From Sorangium cellulosum So ce56 (GTDB lineage Bacteria > Myxococcota_A > Polyangia > Polyangiales > Polyangiaceae), in assembly GCF_000067165.1 (NCBI RefSeq), contig NC_010162.1, positions 10,175,001-10,239,000 on the forward strand: 64,000 nt of DNA, written 5' to 3'. Below the pieces are notes generated by a model, which worked only from the letters and a program-made list of their open reading frames with translations, searched no databases and had not been told where the DNA came from. Below are positions 44,958 through 53,072 of this stretch, one piece after another (position 1 is the stretch's first letter; the number at the start of each line of letters is the position of its first letter). Made by a program: the position numbers and the translations under genes.

Positions 44958-44978
44958 GACAATTCTGGACGAATTGTC
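44958..44978. promoter_or_regulatory. Dyad GACAATT-N7-AATTGTC
   Basis: A perfect 7-base inverted repeat with a 7-base spacer lies about 80 bases upstream of the minus-strand methyltransferase start (44880). The AT-rich arms stand out in the region and the spacing suits a dimeric helix-turn-helix repressor. A role as an operator is inferred. Confidence 0.4.
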
Positions 44979-45124
44979 GCAGCGCGGCACCCCGGGCGCT
45001 CCCCGGCCGGGCGAGGCCAGCGCGCCCTTGGCCATGCAGATCCGCGCGGGTCACCCGCGCCATGGAACAAGGCGCGCATGGAGATGCGCCCGGTCACGCG
45101 GTCGGGCCGACCCGATCCTGCGGA

Positions 45125-45589
45125 TCAGGCGCTCGGGTTATCCAGCTCGTAGTACTTGAGCTTCCTGTCGGACGCGATGATCCTGAACGGATTCCCGGCG
45201 ACGACGGAGTTGGACGGCACGTCCTTGTTCACGACGCTGTTGGCTCCGATGATCACGTTATCCCCGATGGTGATGTCGCCGAAGATCGCGCTTCCCGCCC
45301 CGACATAGACGTCGTTGCCCAGGCGCGGGACGCCCTGGCTGCCGAAGTTTCTCCCTATCGTGACGTTCTGGCAGATGAGGCAGTTGTCGCCGATGACCGT
45401 CCTCGTGTGGATCACGACCCCGAGCCCCCAGTAAGCGAGCCTGAAATTCGCCCCGATCGTGGCCGAGGAGGGGACGAAGACCGCGAACACGAACCTGTTC
45501 AACCACGTGATGAGCGTGGCGATGAAGGTCAGGTTGTTCCGATAAAAGAAGTTTCCCAGCCGGTACAGCAGCACAGAAGGGTTCTTCAT
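45125..45589 (-). CDS. Serine-acetyltransferase-like (left-handed beta-helix) acyltransferase
   Basis: A 154-residue protein with hexapeptide repeats (IGDNCLICQNVTIGRNFG, LGNDVYVGAGSAIFGDITIG, NVIIGANSVVNKDVPSNSVVAGNP), the trimeric left-handed beta-helix fold of acyltransferases using acetyl-CoA or similar donors. The family resembles serine O-acetyltransferase, but in glycan loci such short proteins acetylate sugars. The N-terminal part is hydrophobic (FIATLITWLNRFVFAVFVP). The start overlaps the stop of the upstream glycosyltransferase (ATGA), so the two act together. GC content is lower than in neighbouring genes. Confidence 0.87.
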   Translation of the reverse strand: MKNPSVLLYRLGNFFYRNNLTFIATLITWLNRFVFAVFVPSSATIGANFRLAYWGLGVVIHTRTVIGDNCLICQNVTIGRNFGSQGVPRLGNDVYVGAGSAIFGDITIGDNVIIGANSVVNKDVPSNSVVAGNPFRIIASDRKLKYYELDNPSA

Positions 45590-46692
45590 AGCGTCGACAG
45601 CAGGTCTCTGAACTTGGTCACGGCATGACCCATCCTGTTGGTCTGCCTCACCCTCTCGAGCGAGCGCCGCGAGAACTCCTCCAGCAGCGCCGGCTCGCGG
45701 AGGACGGTCAGGACCGCCTCGGCGATCTGGCCCGGGCTCCCGACGTCCACCAGGAGCCCATTTCTCCCGGACACGACGAGATCGTTCACGGCGCCCACCC
45801 TGCTGGACACGACCGGGACCCCGAGGGCCATGACCTCCAGCAAGGCGTTCGGGAACCCTTCGCTGTGCGAGGTGAACACGCACAGATCGAAGGACGAGAT
45901 GACCTCGTTCTTGTCCGTCGAGAGCCAGCCCATGTACTCGGTGTTCTCGAGCTGGTTCTCGGAGATGAACCTGCGTACGTCGTCCAGCTCGCTTCCGTCT
46001 CCGTAGATCTTGGCGCTGACCGAGGCGTTCGCCCGCTGCAAGAGGAGCATGGCCTCGAGGAAATCGTAAATCCCCTTCTGCCTCTCGATCCGGTTGAAAT
46101 AGAGCAGCCTCAAGGGCCTGTCCATGGCCCGAGGGTATGCCTTGTGTCCCACGTCGCCGAAGCTGGAGTCGGGCAGCCAGTTCTCGATGACGACGAGTTT
46201 GTCCCCGTGCTCCTCGGGGACCAGGCTCTGGAAGAAGCTCCGCCAGGTTTCGCTCTGGCATATCACGACATCGCAGGATCTCACGACGGCGCTCAGGTAC
46301 GACCTGTACAGCCTGCTCCTGGCGACGTTGTCGACGATCGGCCCCGAGCGAGGGAAGATGGCGACCTTCTTGCCGAGCAGCTTGCCGAGGAGCCCGATCG
46401 ATCCCTTCTCGACGAAGCTCAGCCCCGAGCTCGAGAACAAGAGGACCGCATCCACCCTCGAGAAGAGCAGCGCCCTGACGCACGTCAGCACCCTCGGCGC
46501 GATTCTGTGCAGCCTGCGGAGCGCCGATTGCACCCGGATGCTGTCGAGGGTGGAGTCGACGAGGAGGAAATCGAAGTCATCTTTCAGATCGCTCTCGATC
46601 AGAGAGCGACAAGCAAAGTACTGCCCACCCATCTTCCCGTCAGCCGGGGGATTGAACGAGCCCACGAACAGGATTCGTTTCTTGTCTGCCAT
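45586..46692 (-). CDS. GT4-family glycosyltransferase
   Basis: A 368-residue GT-B enzyme. It has a glycine-rich N-terminal loop (GSFNPPADGKMGGQYFACRSL), a donor-site region with LLYFNRIERQKGIYDFLEAM, YGDGSELDD, and SHSEGFPNALLEVMALGVPVV, the E-x7-E pattern of GT4 retaining transferases. Donor and acceptor are unknown. Codon use is visibly less GC-biased than in the surrounding genes (for example near 46560-46620), which suggests recent transfer together with the coupled acyltransferase gene. It is divergent from the isc operon across 425 bases. Confidence 0.88.
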   Translation of the reverse strand: MADKKRILFVGSFNPPADGKMGGQYFACRSLIESDLKDDFDFLLVDSTLDSIRVQSALRRLHRIAPRVLTCVRALLFSRVDAVLLFSSSGLSFVEKGSIGLLGKLLGKKVAIFPRSGPIVDNVARSRLYRSYLSAVVRSCDVVICQSETWRSFFQSLVPEEHGDKLVVIENWLPDSSFGDVGHKAYPRAMDRPLRLLYFNRIERQKGIYDFLEAMLLLQRANASVSAKIYGDGSELDDVRRFISENQLENTEYMGWLSTDKNEVISSFDLCVFTSHSEGFPNALLEVMALGVPVVSSRVGAVNDLVVSGRNGLLVDVGSPGQIAEAVLTVLREPALLEEFSRRSLERVRQTNRMGHAVTKFRDLLSTL

Positions 46693-47008
46693 CGGGTCGC
46701 TATCGTCTCGGAGGTGATACCATACCTGTGCGGCGATGGATGGCGGGAACGCCCGCTCGCCGAGCGCCGCGCCGACAGCGCCGGATCGTCACCGAACGGC
46801 CCGCGGCCAGAGGAAAGCAGCCAGCCGGACTCGGCACAGGGCGGTGGGGCGGGCTCTCTGGGCGCGCCCTCCCGCCGCTTCGACCAGCCGCGGCGCGGCC
46901 GCCTCTCGCGGCCGCGTCCGGCGGCCCGTGACGTTGCTCCTCCGTCACCTCGAGCGGCCACCGATTCCGCCCCCTTCCGCTGTTTCACGCTGGCCCCGTA
47001 CGACCCGG

Positions 47009-47037
47009 TTGACAGTCTTGGCGCTCCGACCTACAAG
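47009..47037 (+). promoter_or_regulatory. Promoter of merR-isc operon
   Basis: A perfect TTGACA (47009-47014), a 17-base spacer and TACAAG (47032-47037), about 81 bases before the merR start. A perfect palindrome GACCT-ACA-AGGTC (47028-47040) overlaps the -10 box. Confidence 0.65.
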
Positions 47038-47089
47038 GTCCCCAACCCTCACGCGCACGTAAGGGTCATGGTTTCAACCGAGCACGGTT
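47028..47089 (+). promoter_or_regulatory. Two inverted repeats, possible regulator sites
   Basis: GACCTACAAGGTC (47028-47040) overlaps the -10 box, and AACCG-AGCA-CGGTT (47076-47089) lies downstream. Both are perfect dyads. They could be operators for the MerR-type protein encoded next or for another iron or oxidative regulator; binding is inferred. Confidence 0.4.
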
Positions 47090-47104
47090 TCGAGCGCAAT
47101 GAGC

Positions 47105-47126
47105 CGATGACCACCCGATGACCACC
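47105..47126 (+). repeat. 11-bp tandem duplication at the merR start
   Basis: CGATGACCACC occurs twice in tandem (47105-47115, 47116-47126). The first copy gives an ATG that opens a four-codon frame (MTTR stop), whose TGA overlaps the ATG of the real gene at 47118. Confidence 0.9.
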
Positions 47127-47732
47127 CGCCACCACCTTCCGCTAGCCCACGAGCAAAGCATCGGGGGGCCCGTCACGTCCAGCACGTCCCGAACGGACGA
47201 CCTGATGGGGGCTCTCGGTGGTGCCGAGGAGGAGGAGCGCCTCCTTCAGGTGGGGGACATCGCCAAGGCGACCGGGAAAACCGTGCGGGCGATCCACCAC
47301 TACGAAGAGGTGGGGTTGCTCACGCCGCACGCCCGCTCCAAGGGGCGCTACCGGCTCTACGATCACGCGGCCCTGACCCGCGTCCGGTGGATCGGCAAGC
47401 TCCACGACCTCGGCCTGTCGCTGAGCCAGATCCAGCAGATCGTCTCGACCTGGGAGTCGTCCCCCTCGGCCCCCGGGGCGATGGCGCAGATCCGCCACGT
47501 CTACCAGCAGAAGCTCGAAGAGGTGCGGGAGCAGGTCGCGCACCTCAAGACCCTCGAGCACGAGCTCGTGGCGAGCCTCGCCTACCTCGACACCTGCGAG
47601 ACGTGCGACCCGGCAGAGCTCGTCGCCGCCTGTACGAACTGTAACCTCCACGACAAGAGCACGGCTGAGCCCGAGCTCGTCGCCGGCATCCGCGGCAATG
47701 GGCATTGCCGCCACGGCTCGAATCACCGCTGA
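47118..47732 (+). CDS. Cysteine-rich MerR-family regulator of the isc operon
   Basis: A 204-residue regulator. The winged helix (about 42-112) has VGDIAKATGKTVRAIHHYEEVGLL, GRYRLYDHAALTRVRWIGKLHDLGLSLSQIQQI in two parts, then a dimer helix. The effector part has TCETCDP and ACTNCNLHD, i.e. CxxC-x8-CxxC, plus one more cysteine near the end (GHCRHG). This could bind an Fe-S cluster or zinc. Rrf2-type IscR, the usual Fe-S sensor, is absent. The gene is first in the operon, 12 bases before iscS, so autoregulation by Fe-S status is a good hypothesis. The spacing differs from SoxR (CxxCxC-x5-C). An ATG at 47205 is an alternative start. Confidence 0.85.
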   Translation: MTTRHHLPLAHEQSIGGPVTSSTSRTDDLMGALGGAEEEERLLQVGDIAKATGKTVRAIHHYEEVGLLTPHARSKGRYRLYDHAALTRVRWIGKLHDLGLSLSQIQQIVSTWESSPSAPGAMAQIRHVYQQKLEEVREQVAHLKTLEHELVASLAYLDTCETCDPAELVAACTNCNLHDKSTAEPELVAGIRGNGHCRHGSNHR

Positions 47733-47744
47733 GCGAGAAACACC

Positions 47745-48968
47745 ATGGCTATCCAGCTTCCGATCTACATGGACTACCACGCGACGACGCCCGTCGATCA
47801 GCGTGTCCTCGACGCGATGTTGCCGTATTTCAACGGCAAATTCGGCAACGCCGCGAGCCGGAGCCACGTCTTCGGCTGGACGGCCGAGGAGGCGGTCGGC
47901 CACGCTCGCGAGACGCTCGCCAGGTTCATCGGCGCCTCGAACCCCAAGGAGATCGTCTTCACCTCCGGCGCGACCGAGAGCGACAACATCGCCATCAAGG
48001 GGGTCGCCGAGTTCTACAAGGACAAGGGCAACCACATCATCACGAGCGTCATCGAGCACAAGGCGGTGCTCGACACCTGCAAGCGGCTCGAGAAGCAGGG
48101 CTACGAGGTCACCTACCTCAAGGTCGACAAGTACGGGATGGTCGACCCGGACGACGTCGCCCGGGCGATCACCGACAAGACGATCCTCGTCTCGATCATG
48201 CTGGCCAACAACGAGGTCGGCACGGTCCAGCCCATCGCCGAGATCGGGAAGATCACGAAATCGAAGGGCATTCTCCTCCACTCCGACGCGGTGCAGGGGG
48301 TCGGGAAGGTCCCGTTCAACGTCGAGCAGATGGGGGTCGACCTCGCGTCGGTGACGGCCCACAAGATCTATGGCCCGAAGGGCATCGGCTTCCTGTACGT
48401 GCGCAGGTCGAAGCCGCGCGTCCGCATCACCGCGCAGATGGACGGCGGTGGCCACGAGTTCGGCATGCGGTCCGGCACGCTCAACGTGCCCGGCATCGTC
48501 GGGTTCGCCAGGGCAGCCGAGATCCTCATGGAGGAGGGCGAGGCGGAGTCGGCGCGCATCCTGTCGCTGCGCGAGCGGCTCAGGAGCCGGCTCTGGAAGG
48601 AGCTCGACGCCATCCAGCTGAACGGCTCGCCCGATCGGCGGCTGCCGGGCAACCTCAACGTGTCGTTCAGCTTCGTCGAGGGCGAGGCCATGATGATGGC
48701 GATCAAGGACGTGGCGGTCTCGAGCGGCTCGGCGTGCACGAGCGCCAGCCTGGAGCCCTCCTACGTCCTCCACGCGATGGGCATCGGCGACGACCTCGCC
48801 CACTCGTCCATCCGGTTCGGGCTCGGGCGCTTCACCACCGAGGAGGAGGTCGACTACGTGGCTGACCTCGTGATCCGGAAGGTGAACAAGCTGCGCGACA
48901 TGTCGCCCCTCTACGAGATGCACAAAGAGGGGATCGACCTGAACACCGTGCAGTGGGCGGCCCACTGA
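47745..48968 (+). CDS. iscS: Cysteine desulfurase IscS
   Basis: Pyridoxal-phosphate enzyme that takes sulfur from cysteine as a persulfide and passes it to IscU, and to tRNA-thiolation enzymes such as MnmA (encoded at 7808). The protein has 407 residues. The PLP lysine is K207 in SVTAHKIYGPKG, the H105 region is VIEHKAVLD, and the active cysteine C331 lies in SSGSACTSASLEPS, the IscS-type long flexible loop. The start codon follows the regulator by 12 bases. Full length and all key residues are present. It is the second gene of the isc operon. Confidence 0.98.
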   Translation: MAIQLPIYMDYHATTPVDQRVLDAMLPYFNGKFGNAASRSHVFGWTAEEAVGHARETLARFIGASNPKEIVFTSGATESDNIAIKGVAEFYKDKGNHIITSVIEHKAVLDTCKRLEKQGYEVTYLKVDKYGMVDPDDVARAITDKTILVSIMLANNEVGTVQPIAEIGKITKSKGILLHSDAVQGVGKVPFNVEQMGVDLASVTAHKIYGPKGIGFLYVRRSKPRVRITAQMDGGGHEFGMRSGTLNVPGIVGFARAAEILMEEGEAESARILSLRERLRSRLWKELDAIQLNGSPDRRLPGNLNVSFSFVEGEAMMMAIKDVAVSSGSACTSASLEPSYVLHAMGIGDDLAHSSIRFGLGRFTTEEEVDYVADLVIRKVNKLRDMSPLYEMHKEGIDLNTVQWAAH

Positions 48969-49040
48969 CGAGCGGCGCGGACGCCGCCGGCCCGACAGAG
49001 CGAGATTTCGAGACGAAAGGAAACGGTCGAGGAGAGAGCC

Positions 49041-49490
49041 ATGGCATACAGCGATAAGGTCATCGAGCACTACGAGAACCCCCACAACGTCGGCACGCTC
49101 GACAAGAATGACGAGCGCGTCGGCACCGGGCTCGTCGGCGCTCCGGCCTGCGGCGACGTCATGCGCTTGCAGATCAAGGTCGGCGAGGGCGGCGTCATCG
49201 AGGACGCGAAGTTCAAGACGTTCGGCTGCGGGTCGGCCATCGCGTCGTCGTCGCTCGCCACCGAGTGGCTGAAGGGCAAGACGATCGACGAGGCCGAGAC
49301 GATCAAGAACAGCATGATCGCCGAGGAGCTCCACCTGCCTCCGGTGAAGATCCATTGCTCGGTCCTCGCCGAGGACGCGATCAAGAGCGCCATCGCCGAT
49401 TTCCGCGCCAAGCAGCAGGCGAAGAGGGAGCTCGCGGGCGCGGCGCCTTCGGTCCCCGCCGCGGCCGCCGCGACGGCGAGCGCGGAGTAA
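49041..49490 (+). CDS. iscU: Fe-S scaffold protein IscU
   Basis: Scaffold on which [2Fe-2S] clusters are built from IscS sulfur. The protein has 149 residues. The ligand cysteines are C37, C63 and C106, with D39 in GAPACGDVM. LPPVK at 99-103 is the HscA recognition site, which fits the hscA and hscB genes downstream. The last 20 or so residues form an alanine- and proline-rich tail after the usual end. A GGAGAGAG site precedes the ATG. It is 72 bases after iscS. Confidence 0.97.
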   Translation: MAYSDKVIEHYENPHNVGTLDKNDERVGTGLVGAPACGDVMRLQIKVGEGGVIEDAKFKTFGCGSAIASSSLATEWLKGKTIDEAETIKNSMIAEELHLPPVKIHCSVLAEDAIKSAIADFRAKQQAKRELAGAAPSVPAAAAATASAE

Positions 49491-49556
49491 CAGCGCCGGG
49501 CTTCGGGGCGGAGGCGGCCCACAGCACCGGAACCGGAACCGGAGAAGGAACGACGC

Positions 49557-50033
49557 ATGCAGAGCAGTGAGCAGACCACGACCAAGCCGGCGGACACCGG
49601 GCCGCACGCCGCGCACACCGCAACGGCGGACGGCGCGCCCGCGCGCAGCGACGGGGCCTCGGGCGAGGCGGAGGCCAAGTCGAAGCGGACGCTCTCGGTG
49701 AGCGACGCCGCGGTGCAGGCCATCCGGGCGCAGCTCGCCAAGCGCGGCACGCCCGAGGGCGCCATCCGGGTCGGGATCCGCGGCGGCGGCTGCTCCGGGT
49801 TCTCCTACGTCATCGAGTTCGAGGACAAGCCGCCCCGGTCCGGCGACCTCGTCCTGGAGTTCGCCGAGCCGGACAAGGCGACCGTGCGCGTCTTCTGCGA
49901 CAAGAAGAGCATCCTCTACCTGGGCGGCTCGGTGCTCGACTGGGAGAAGACGCTCATGTACCAGGGCTTCAAGTTCAAGAACCCGCACGAGGCGACGCGC
50001 TGCGGCTGCGGGCACTCGTTCACGGTGGCCTGA
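49557..50033 (+). CDS. iscA: A-type Fe-S carrier IscA
   Basis: A 158-residue A-type carrier, which receives clusters and passes them to apo-targets. The three conserved cysteines are in GGGCSGFSY and the C-terminal RCGCGHSF. The first 42 residues are a low-complexity alanine-, glutamate- and threonine-rich leader not found in short IscA proteins; a later start is not clearly better because there is no good internal start with a ribosome site, whereas GGAAC/GAAGGA lies before 49557. HesB, ErpA and SufA relatives are hard to tell apart, but the operon position supports IscA. Confidence 0.93.
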   Translation: MQSSEQTTTKPADTGPHAAHTATADGAPARSDGASGEAEAKSKRTLSVSDAAVQAIRAQLAKRGTPEGAIRVGIRGGGCSGFSYVIEFEDKPPRSGDLVLEFAEPDKATVRVFCDKKSILYLGGSVLDWEKTLMYQGFKFKNPHEATRCGCGHSFTVA

Positions 50034-50086
50034 GCCGCCGCAGGGAGCGCCCGCCCGTCGCCGAGGCGCCTTCCCCAGAGCACGCC

Positions 50087-50623
50087 ATGACCGATCCCTT
50101 CGATACCCTGGGCGTCGAGCCGCGGTTCGACCTCGACCTGGGCGCGCTGGAGCAGCGCCACCGCGATCTCTCCCGCGCGCTCCACCCCGATCGCTACGCG
50201 GGCGCCCCCGCGGCCGAGCGCCGGCTCGCGCTCGGCCGCGCGATCGAGGCGAACGACGCCATGCGCGTCCTCAGGGATCCGATCCGCCGGGCCGAGGCGC
50301 TGCTCCAGCGCGCCGGGGTCGCGCGGGGCGAGGAGGGCGAGAAGAAGGCCTCCCCCGCCCTGCTCATGGAGATGATGGAGTCGCGCGAAGAGCTCGCCGA
50401 GGCGGCGAAGGGGCGCGATCCCGCGCGGATCGCGCGGCTCGGCTCGGCGATGCTCGCGCGCGAGCAGGCGACCCTCACGGCGATCCAGGGCGCCTTCGCC
50501 GCCGCAAAGAATGATGCGGAGCAGCTGCAGGGCGTGCTCGCCTTGCTCAGCGAGCTCCGCTACATCCGGCGGTTCCTGGAAGAAGTGAGCGCCATCGAAG
50601 AAGAGCTCGCAGATTTGAAATGA
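50087..50623 (+). CDS. hscB: Fe-S co-chaperone HscB
   Basis: A J-domain protein that delivers IscU to HscA and stimulates its ATPase. The protein has 178 residues. The HPD tripeptide is in SRALHPDRYAG (residues about 30-40), followed by the helix NDAMRVLRDPIRRAEALL; the C-terminal half is the three-helix IscU-binding bundle (LLMEMMESREELAEA, ELRYIRRFLEEV). Length and layout match the family. Its stop overlaps the hscA start (ATGA). Confidence 0.95.
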   Translation: MTDPFDTLGVEPRFDLDLGALEQRHRDLSRALHPDRYAGAPAAERRLALGRAIEANDAMRVLRDPIRRAEALLQRAGVARGEEGEKKASPALLMEMMESREELAEAAKGRDPARIARLGSAMLAREQATLTAIQGAFAAAKNDAEQLQGVLALLSELRYIRRFLEEVSAIEEELADLK

Positions 50624-52626
50624 CCCTCCTCGAAATTTTCGACCCCAAGGCAAGGCCCAGCCCGATCGGCATCGATCTCGGGACGACGAACTCGCTCGTC
50701 GCCCGCGTGCGGGACGGCCGCCCGGTGGTCATCGACGACTGCAATGGAGAGCGGCTGCTGCCGTCGGTCGTGCACTACGACGAGCGCGGCCGCGCGGTCG
50801 TTGGCGACAGCGCGCGGCGGCTCGCGCAGAGCCACCCCCGCGAGACCATCGTCAGCGTGAAGCGCTTCATGGGCCGCGGCGCGAACGATCCGGAGACGCG
50901 GCGGCTCGGGCCGTACGAGTTCGCGGAGCCGAAGGGCCCCGAGGACGCGAAGAGCGTGCGCTTCAAGGTGCGGGACGCGGTCGTGACGCCCGTCGAGGTG
51001 TCGGCGGAGATCTTGAAGGAGCTCCGCACCTCGGCGGAGCGCGAGCTCCGCTCCGTGGGCGGCGCGGTGATCACGGTGCCGGCGTATTTCGACGACGCCC
51101 AGCGGCAGGCGACCAAGGACGCCGGCCGGCTGGCCGGGCTGGAGGTGCTGCGCCTGCTCAACGAGCCGACCGCCGCGGCGCTCGCGTACGGGCTCGACAA
51201 GCAGCAGAACGGCCTGTTCGCCGTGTACGACCTCGGCGGCGGGACGTTCGACGTGACCGTCCTCCTGCTCGACAACGGGGTCTTCCAGGTGAAGTCCACG
51301 GGGGGCGACAGCTCGCTCGGCGGCGACGACATGGACAGGGCGCTCGCGGAGCGGCTGCTCGAGGAGATGGGCGCGACGCGGCGCACGCCCGAGGTGGTGC
51401 GGCTCGCGCTCGACACCGCCCGCAGCATCAAGCACGCGCTGACCGACGCGATGCAGATCGAGATCGAGCTGCCCGTGCAGGCGGCCGAGGCGACGGGCGG
51501 CCCGGCGTCGAAGCTGGTCACCGTGACCCGCGACGAGCTGAACGCGCTCATCACGCCGCTCCTGGAGCGCACGGGCGTCGCGTGCCGCCGCGCGCTCCGC
51601 GACGCGGGCGTCCAGGCCGCGGACATCGACGGCGTGATCCTCGTGGGCGGCGCGACGCGCGTGCCCCACGTGCGCGACTACGTGGCGCGCCTCTTCGGCA
51701 AGGAGCCGCTCAAGGACATCGATCCGGAGGAGGTCGTCGCGCTGGGCGCGGCCATCCAGGCCGACATCCTGGCCGGCTCGATGGATCGCGCGGACGAGGT
51801 GCTCCTGCTCGACGTGCTGCCGCTGTCGCTCGGCATCGAGACGATGGGCGGCGTCGCCGAGAAGATCCTGCCGAGGAACACGACGATCCCGGCGGGGGCG
51901 CGGCAGGTCTTCACGACCTACGCGGACAACCAGACCGGGTTCGATCTGCACATCGTGCAGGGCGAGCGGGAGCTCGCCGCCGACTGCCGCTCGCTCGCGC
52001 GCTTCGTGCTGAAGGGGATCCCGCCGATGCCGGCGGGCATGGCGCGGCTCGAGGTGACGTTCCGCGTGGACGCCGACGGCCTGCTCGGCGTGACCGCGCG
52101 CGAGCAGACGACGGGGGTCGAGCAGAAGGTCGAGGTCAAGCCGAGCTACGGGCTGACGGACGAGGAGGTCGAGGACATGCTCCTCGCGGCGCTGGACCAC
52201 GGCGAGGAGGACCTGCTCAAGCGCCGGCTTGTCGAGGCGCGGGTCGAGGGCGAGCGCGTGGCGATGGCGACGCGCAAGGCGCTCGCCGCGGACGCCGATC
52301 TGCTCGAGCCCGGCGAGCGCGAGGCGATCGAGGGCGCGCTGACGGGCCTCGACGCGGCGATCCGCGGCGACAAGCCAGGGCTGATCCTCGCGCGCACGGA
52401 GGCGCTCGACGAGGCGACGCACGGGTGGGCGGGGCGGCGGATGGACCGCGCCGTGGCCAGGGCGATCGCGGGCAAGCAGGTCGAGGACGTCGAGGCGAAG
52501 GTCGCCGCGGCGAAGGGCGTGGATGCGCACCTGGCCGAGCACGGCGGGGGCGACGCGAGCCACGCGCCGGTCGAGGCGAGCGGCGCTGGCCCGGCGAAGG
52601 CCGGCGTCGAGGCGAGGAGGAGCTGA
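50620..52626 (+). CDS. hscA: Fe-S specialised Hsp70 chaperone HscA
   Basis: Hsp70-family ATPase that binds the LPPVK motif of IscU and helps release the cluster. The protein has 668 residues. The nucleotide-binding domain shows IGIDLGTTNSLVA near the start, AVYDLGGGTFDVTVL (about 203-217) and VILVGGATRVPHV (about 342-354). The substrate-binding domain follows, with LDVLPLSLGIETMGG as linker. It is longer than E. coli HscA by about 50 residues, mostly in an alanine- and glycine-rich C-terminus. The start overlaps hscB (ATGA) and the stop overlaps the ferredoxin start (TGATG). Confidence 0.95.
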   Translation: MTLLEIFDPKARPSPIGIDLGTTNSLVARVRDGRPVVIDDCNGERLLPSVVHYDERGRAVVGDSARRLAQSHPRETIVSVKRFMGRGANDPETRRLGPYEFAEPKGPEDAKSVRFKVRDAVVTPVEVSAEILKELRTSAERELRSVGGAVITVPAYFDDAQRQATKDAGRLAGLEVLRLLNEPTAAALAYGLDKQQNGLFAVYDLGGGTFDVTVLLLDNGVFQVKSTGGDSSLGGDDMDRALAERLLEEMGATRRTPEVVRLALDTARSIKHALTDAMQIEIELPVQAAEATGGPASKLVTVTRDELNALITPLLERTGVACRRALRDAGVQAADIDGVILVGGATRVPHVRDYVARLFGKEPLKDIDPEEVVALGAAIQADILAGSMDRADEVLLLDVLPLSLGIETMGGVAEKILPRNTTIPAGARQVFTTYADNQTGFDLHIVQGERELAADCRSLARFVLKGIPPMPAGMARLEVTFRVDADGLLGVTAREQTTGVEQKVEVKPSYGLTDEEVEDMLLAALDHGEEDLLKRRLVEARVEGERVAMATRKALAADADLLEPGEREAIEGALTGLDAAIRGDKPGLILARTEALDEATHGWAGRRMDRAVARAIAGKQVEDVEAKVAAAKGVDAHLAEHGGGDASHAPVEASGAGPAKAGVEARRS

Positions 52627-52982
52627 TGGCCAAGGTCCGATTTCTGGCGCACGGACGCGCGTGGGAGGTCGAGGCCCCGGTGGGCTCGTCCGTCCTTCAG
52701 GCGTCGAAGTCCGTGGGCGCGCCCGAGGGCGACGCGTGCGGCGGCGTCTGCGCGTGCTCCACCTGCCACGTCTACGTCACGAAGGGGCGCGAGCTCCTCA
52801 GCGAGGCCGAGGAGGACGAGGAGGACATCCTCGACAAGGCCTTCGACGTCCGGTCGACGAGCCGCCTCGGCTGTCAGGCGAGGATCTTGAAAGACGGCGA
52901 TATCGAGGCGGAGATCTCCCGCGAGAGCCTCGACGCTTTCTACAACGAGCACCCGAACGTGAAGGATCCGCGCAAGGGCTGA
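52626..52982 (+). CDS. fdx: Isc-type [2Fe-2S] ferredoxin
   Basis: Adrenodoxin-like ferredoxin that gives electrons for cluster assembly. The protein has 118 residues. Ligands C38, C44, C47 and C83 fit Cx5Cx2Cx35C in CGGVCACSTC and LGCQARIL; C42 is the extra cysteine usual for Isc ferredoxins. An acidic helix (EEDEEDILDKAF) is a normal feature for redox-partner binding. The start overlaps the hscA stop, so this closes the operon. No iscX follows. Confidence 0.95.
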   Translation: MAKVRFLAHGRAWEVEAPVGSSVLQASKSVGAPEGDACGGVCACSTCHVYVTKGRELLSEAEEDEEDILDKAFDVRSTSRLGCQARILKDGDIEAEISRESLDAFYNEHPNVKDPRKG

Positions 52983-53072
52983 GCCGGCAGCGCTGAGCCG
53001 GCGGCGCGGGCTGATCCGCGCGAGCAGCGCGCGCTGCCCGGCGCGATCAACGCGCAACGACGGCAGGGACGG

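Larger units (their letters stand above)
46693..47117. other. Divergent control region before the isc operon
   Basis: A 425-base region without a supported gene. It carries the isc promoter (47009-47037), a palindrome overlapping its -10 box and a second inverted repeat at 47076-47089. The left two thirds are GC-rich, with no clear elements for the minus-strand glycosyltransferase. Confidence 0.5.

Noticed and set aside
47142..50015. 957-codon minus-strand open frame opposite iscS-iscU-iscA
   Set aside because: It is an antisense shadow of three certain genes, rich in Arg, Asp, Val and Leu and without any motif.
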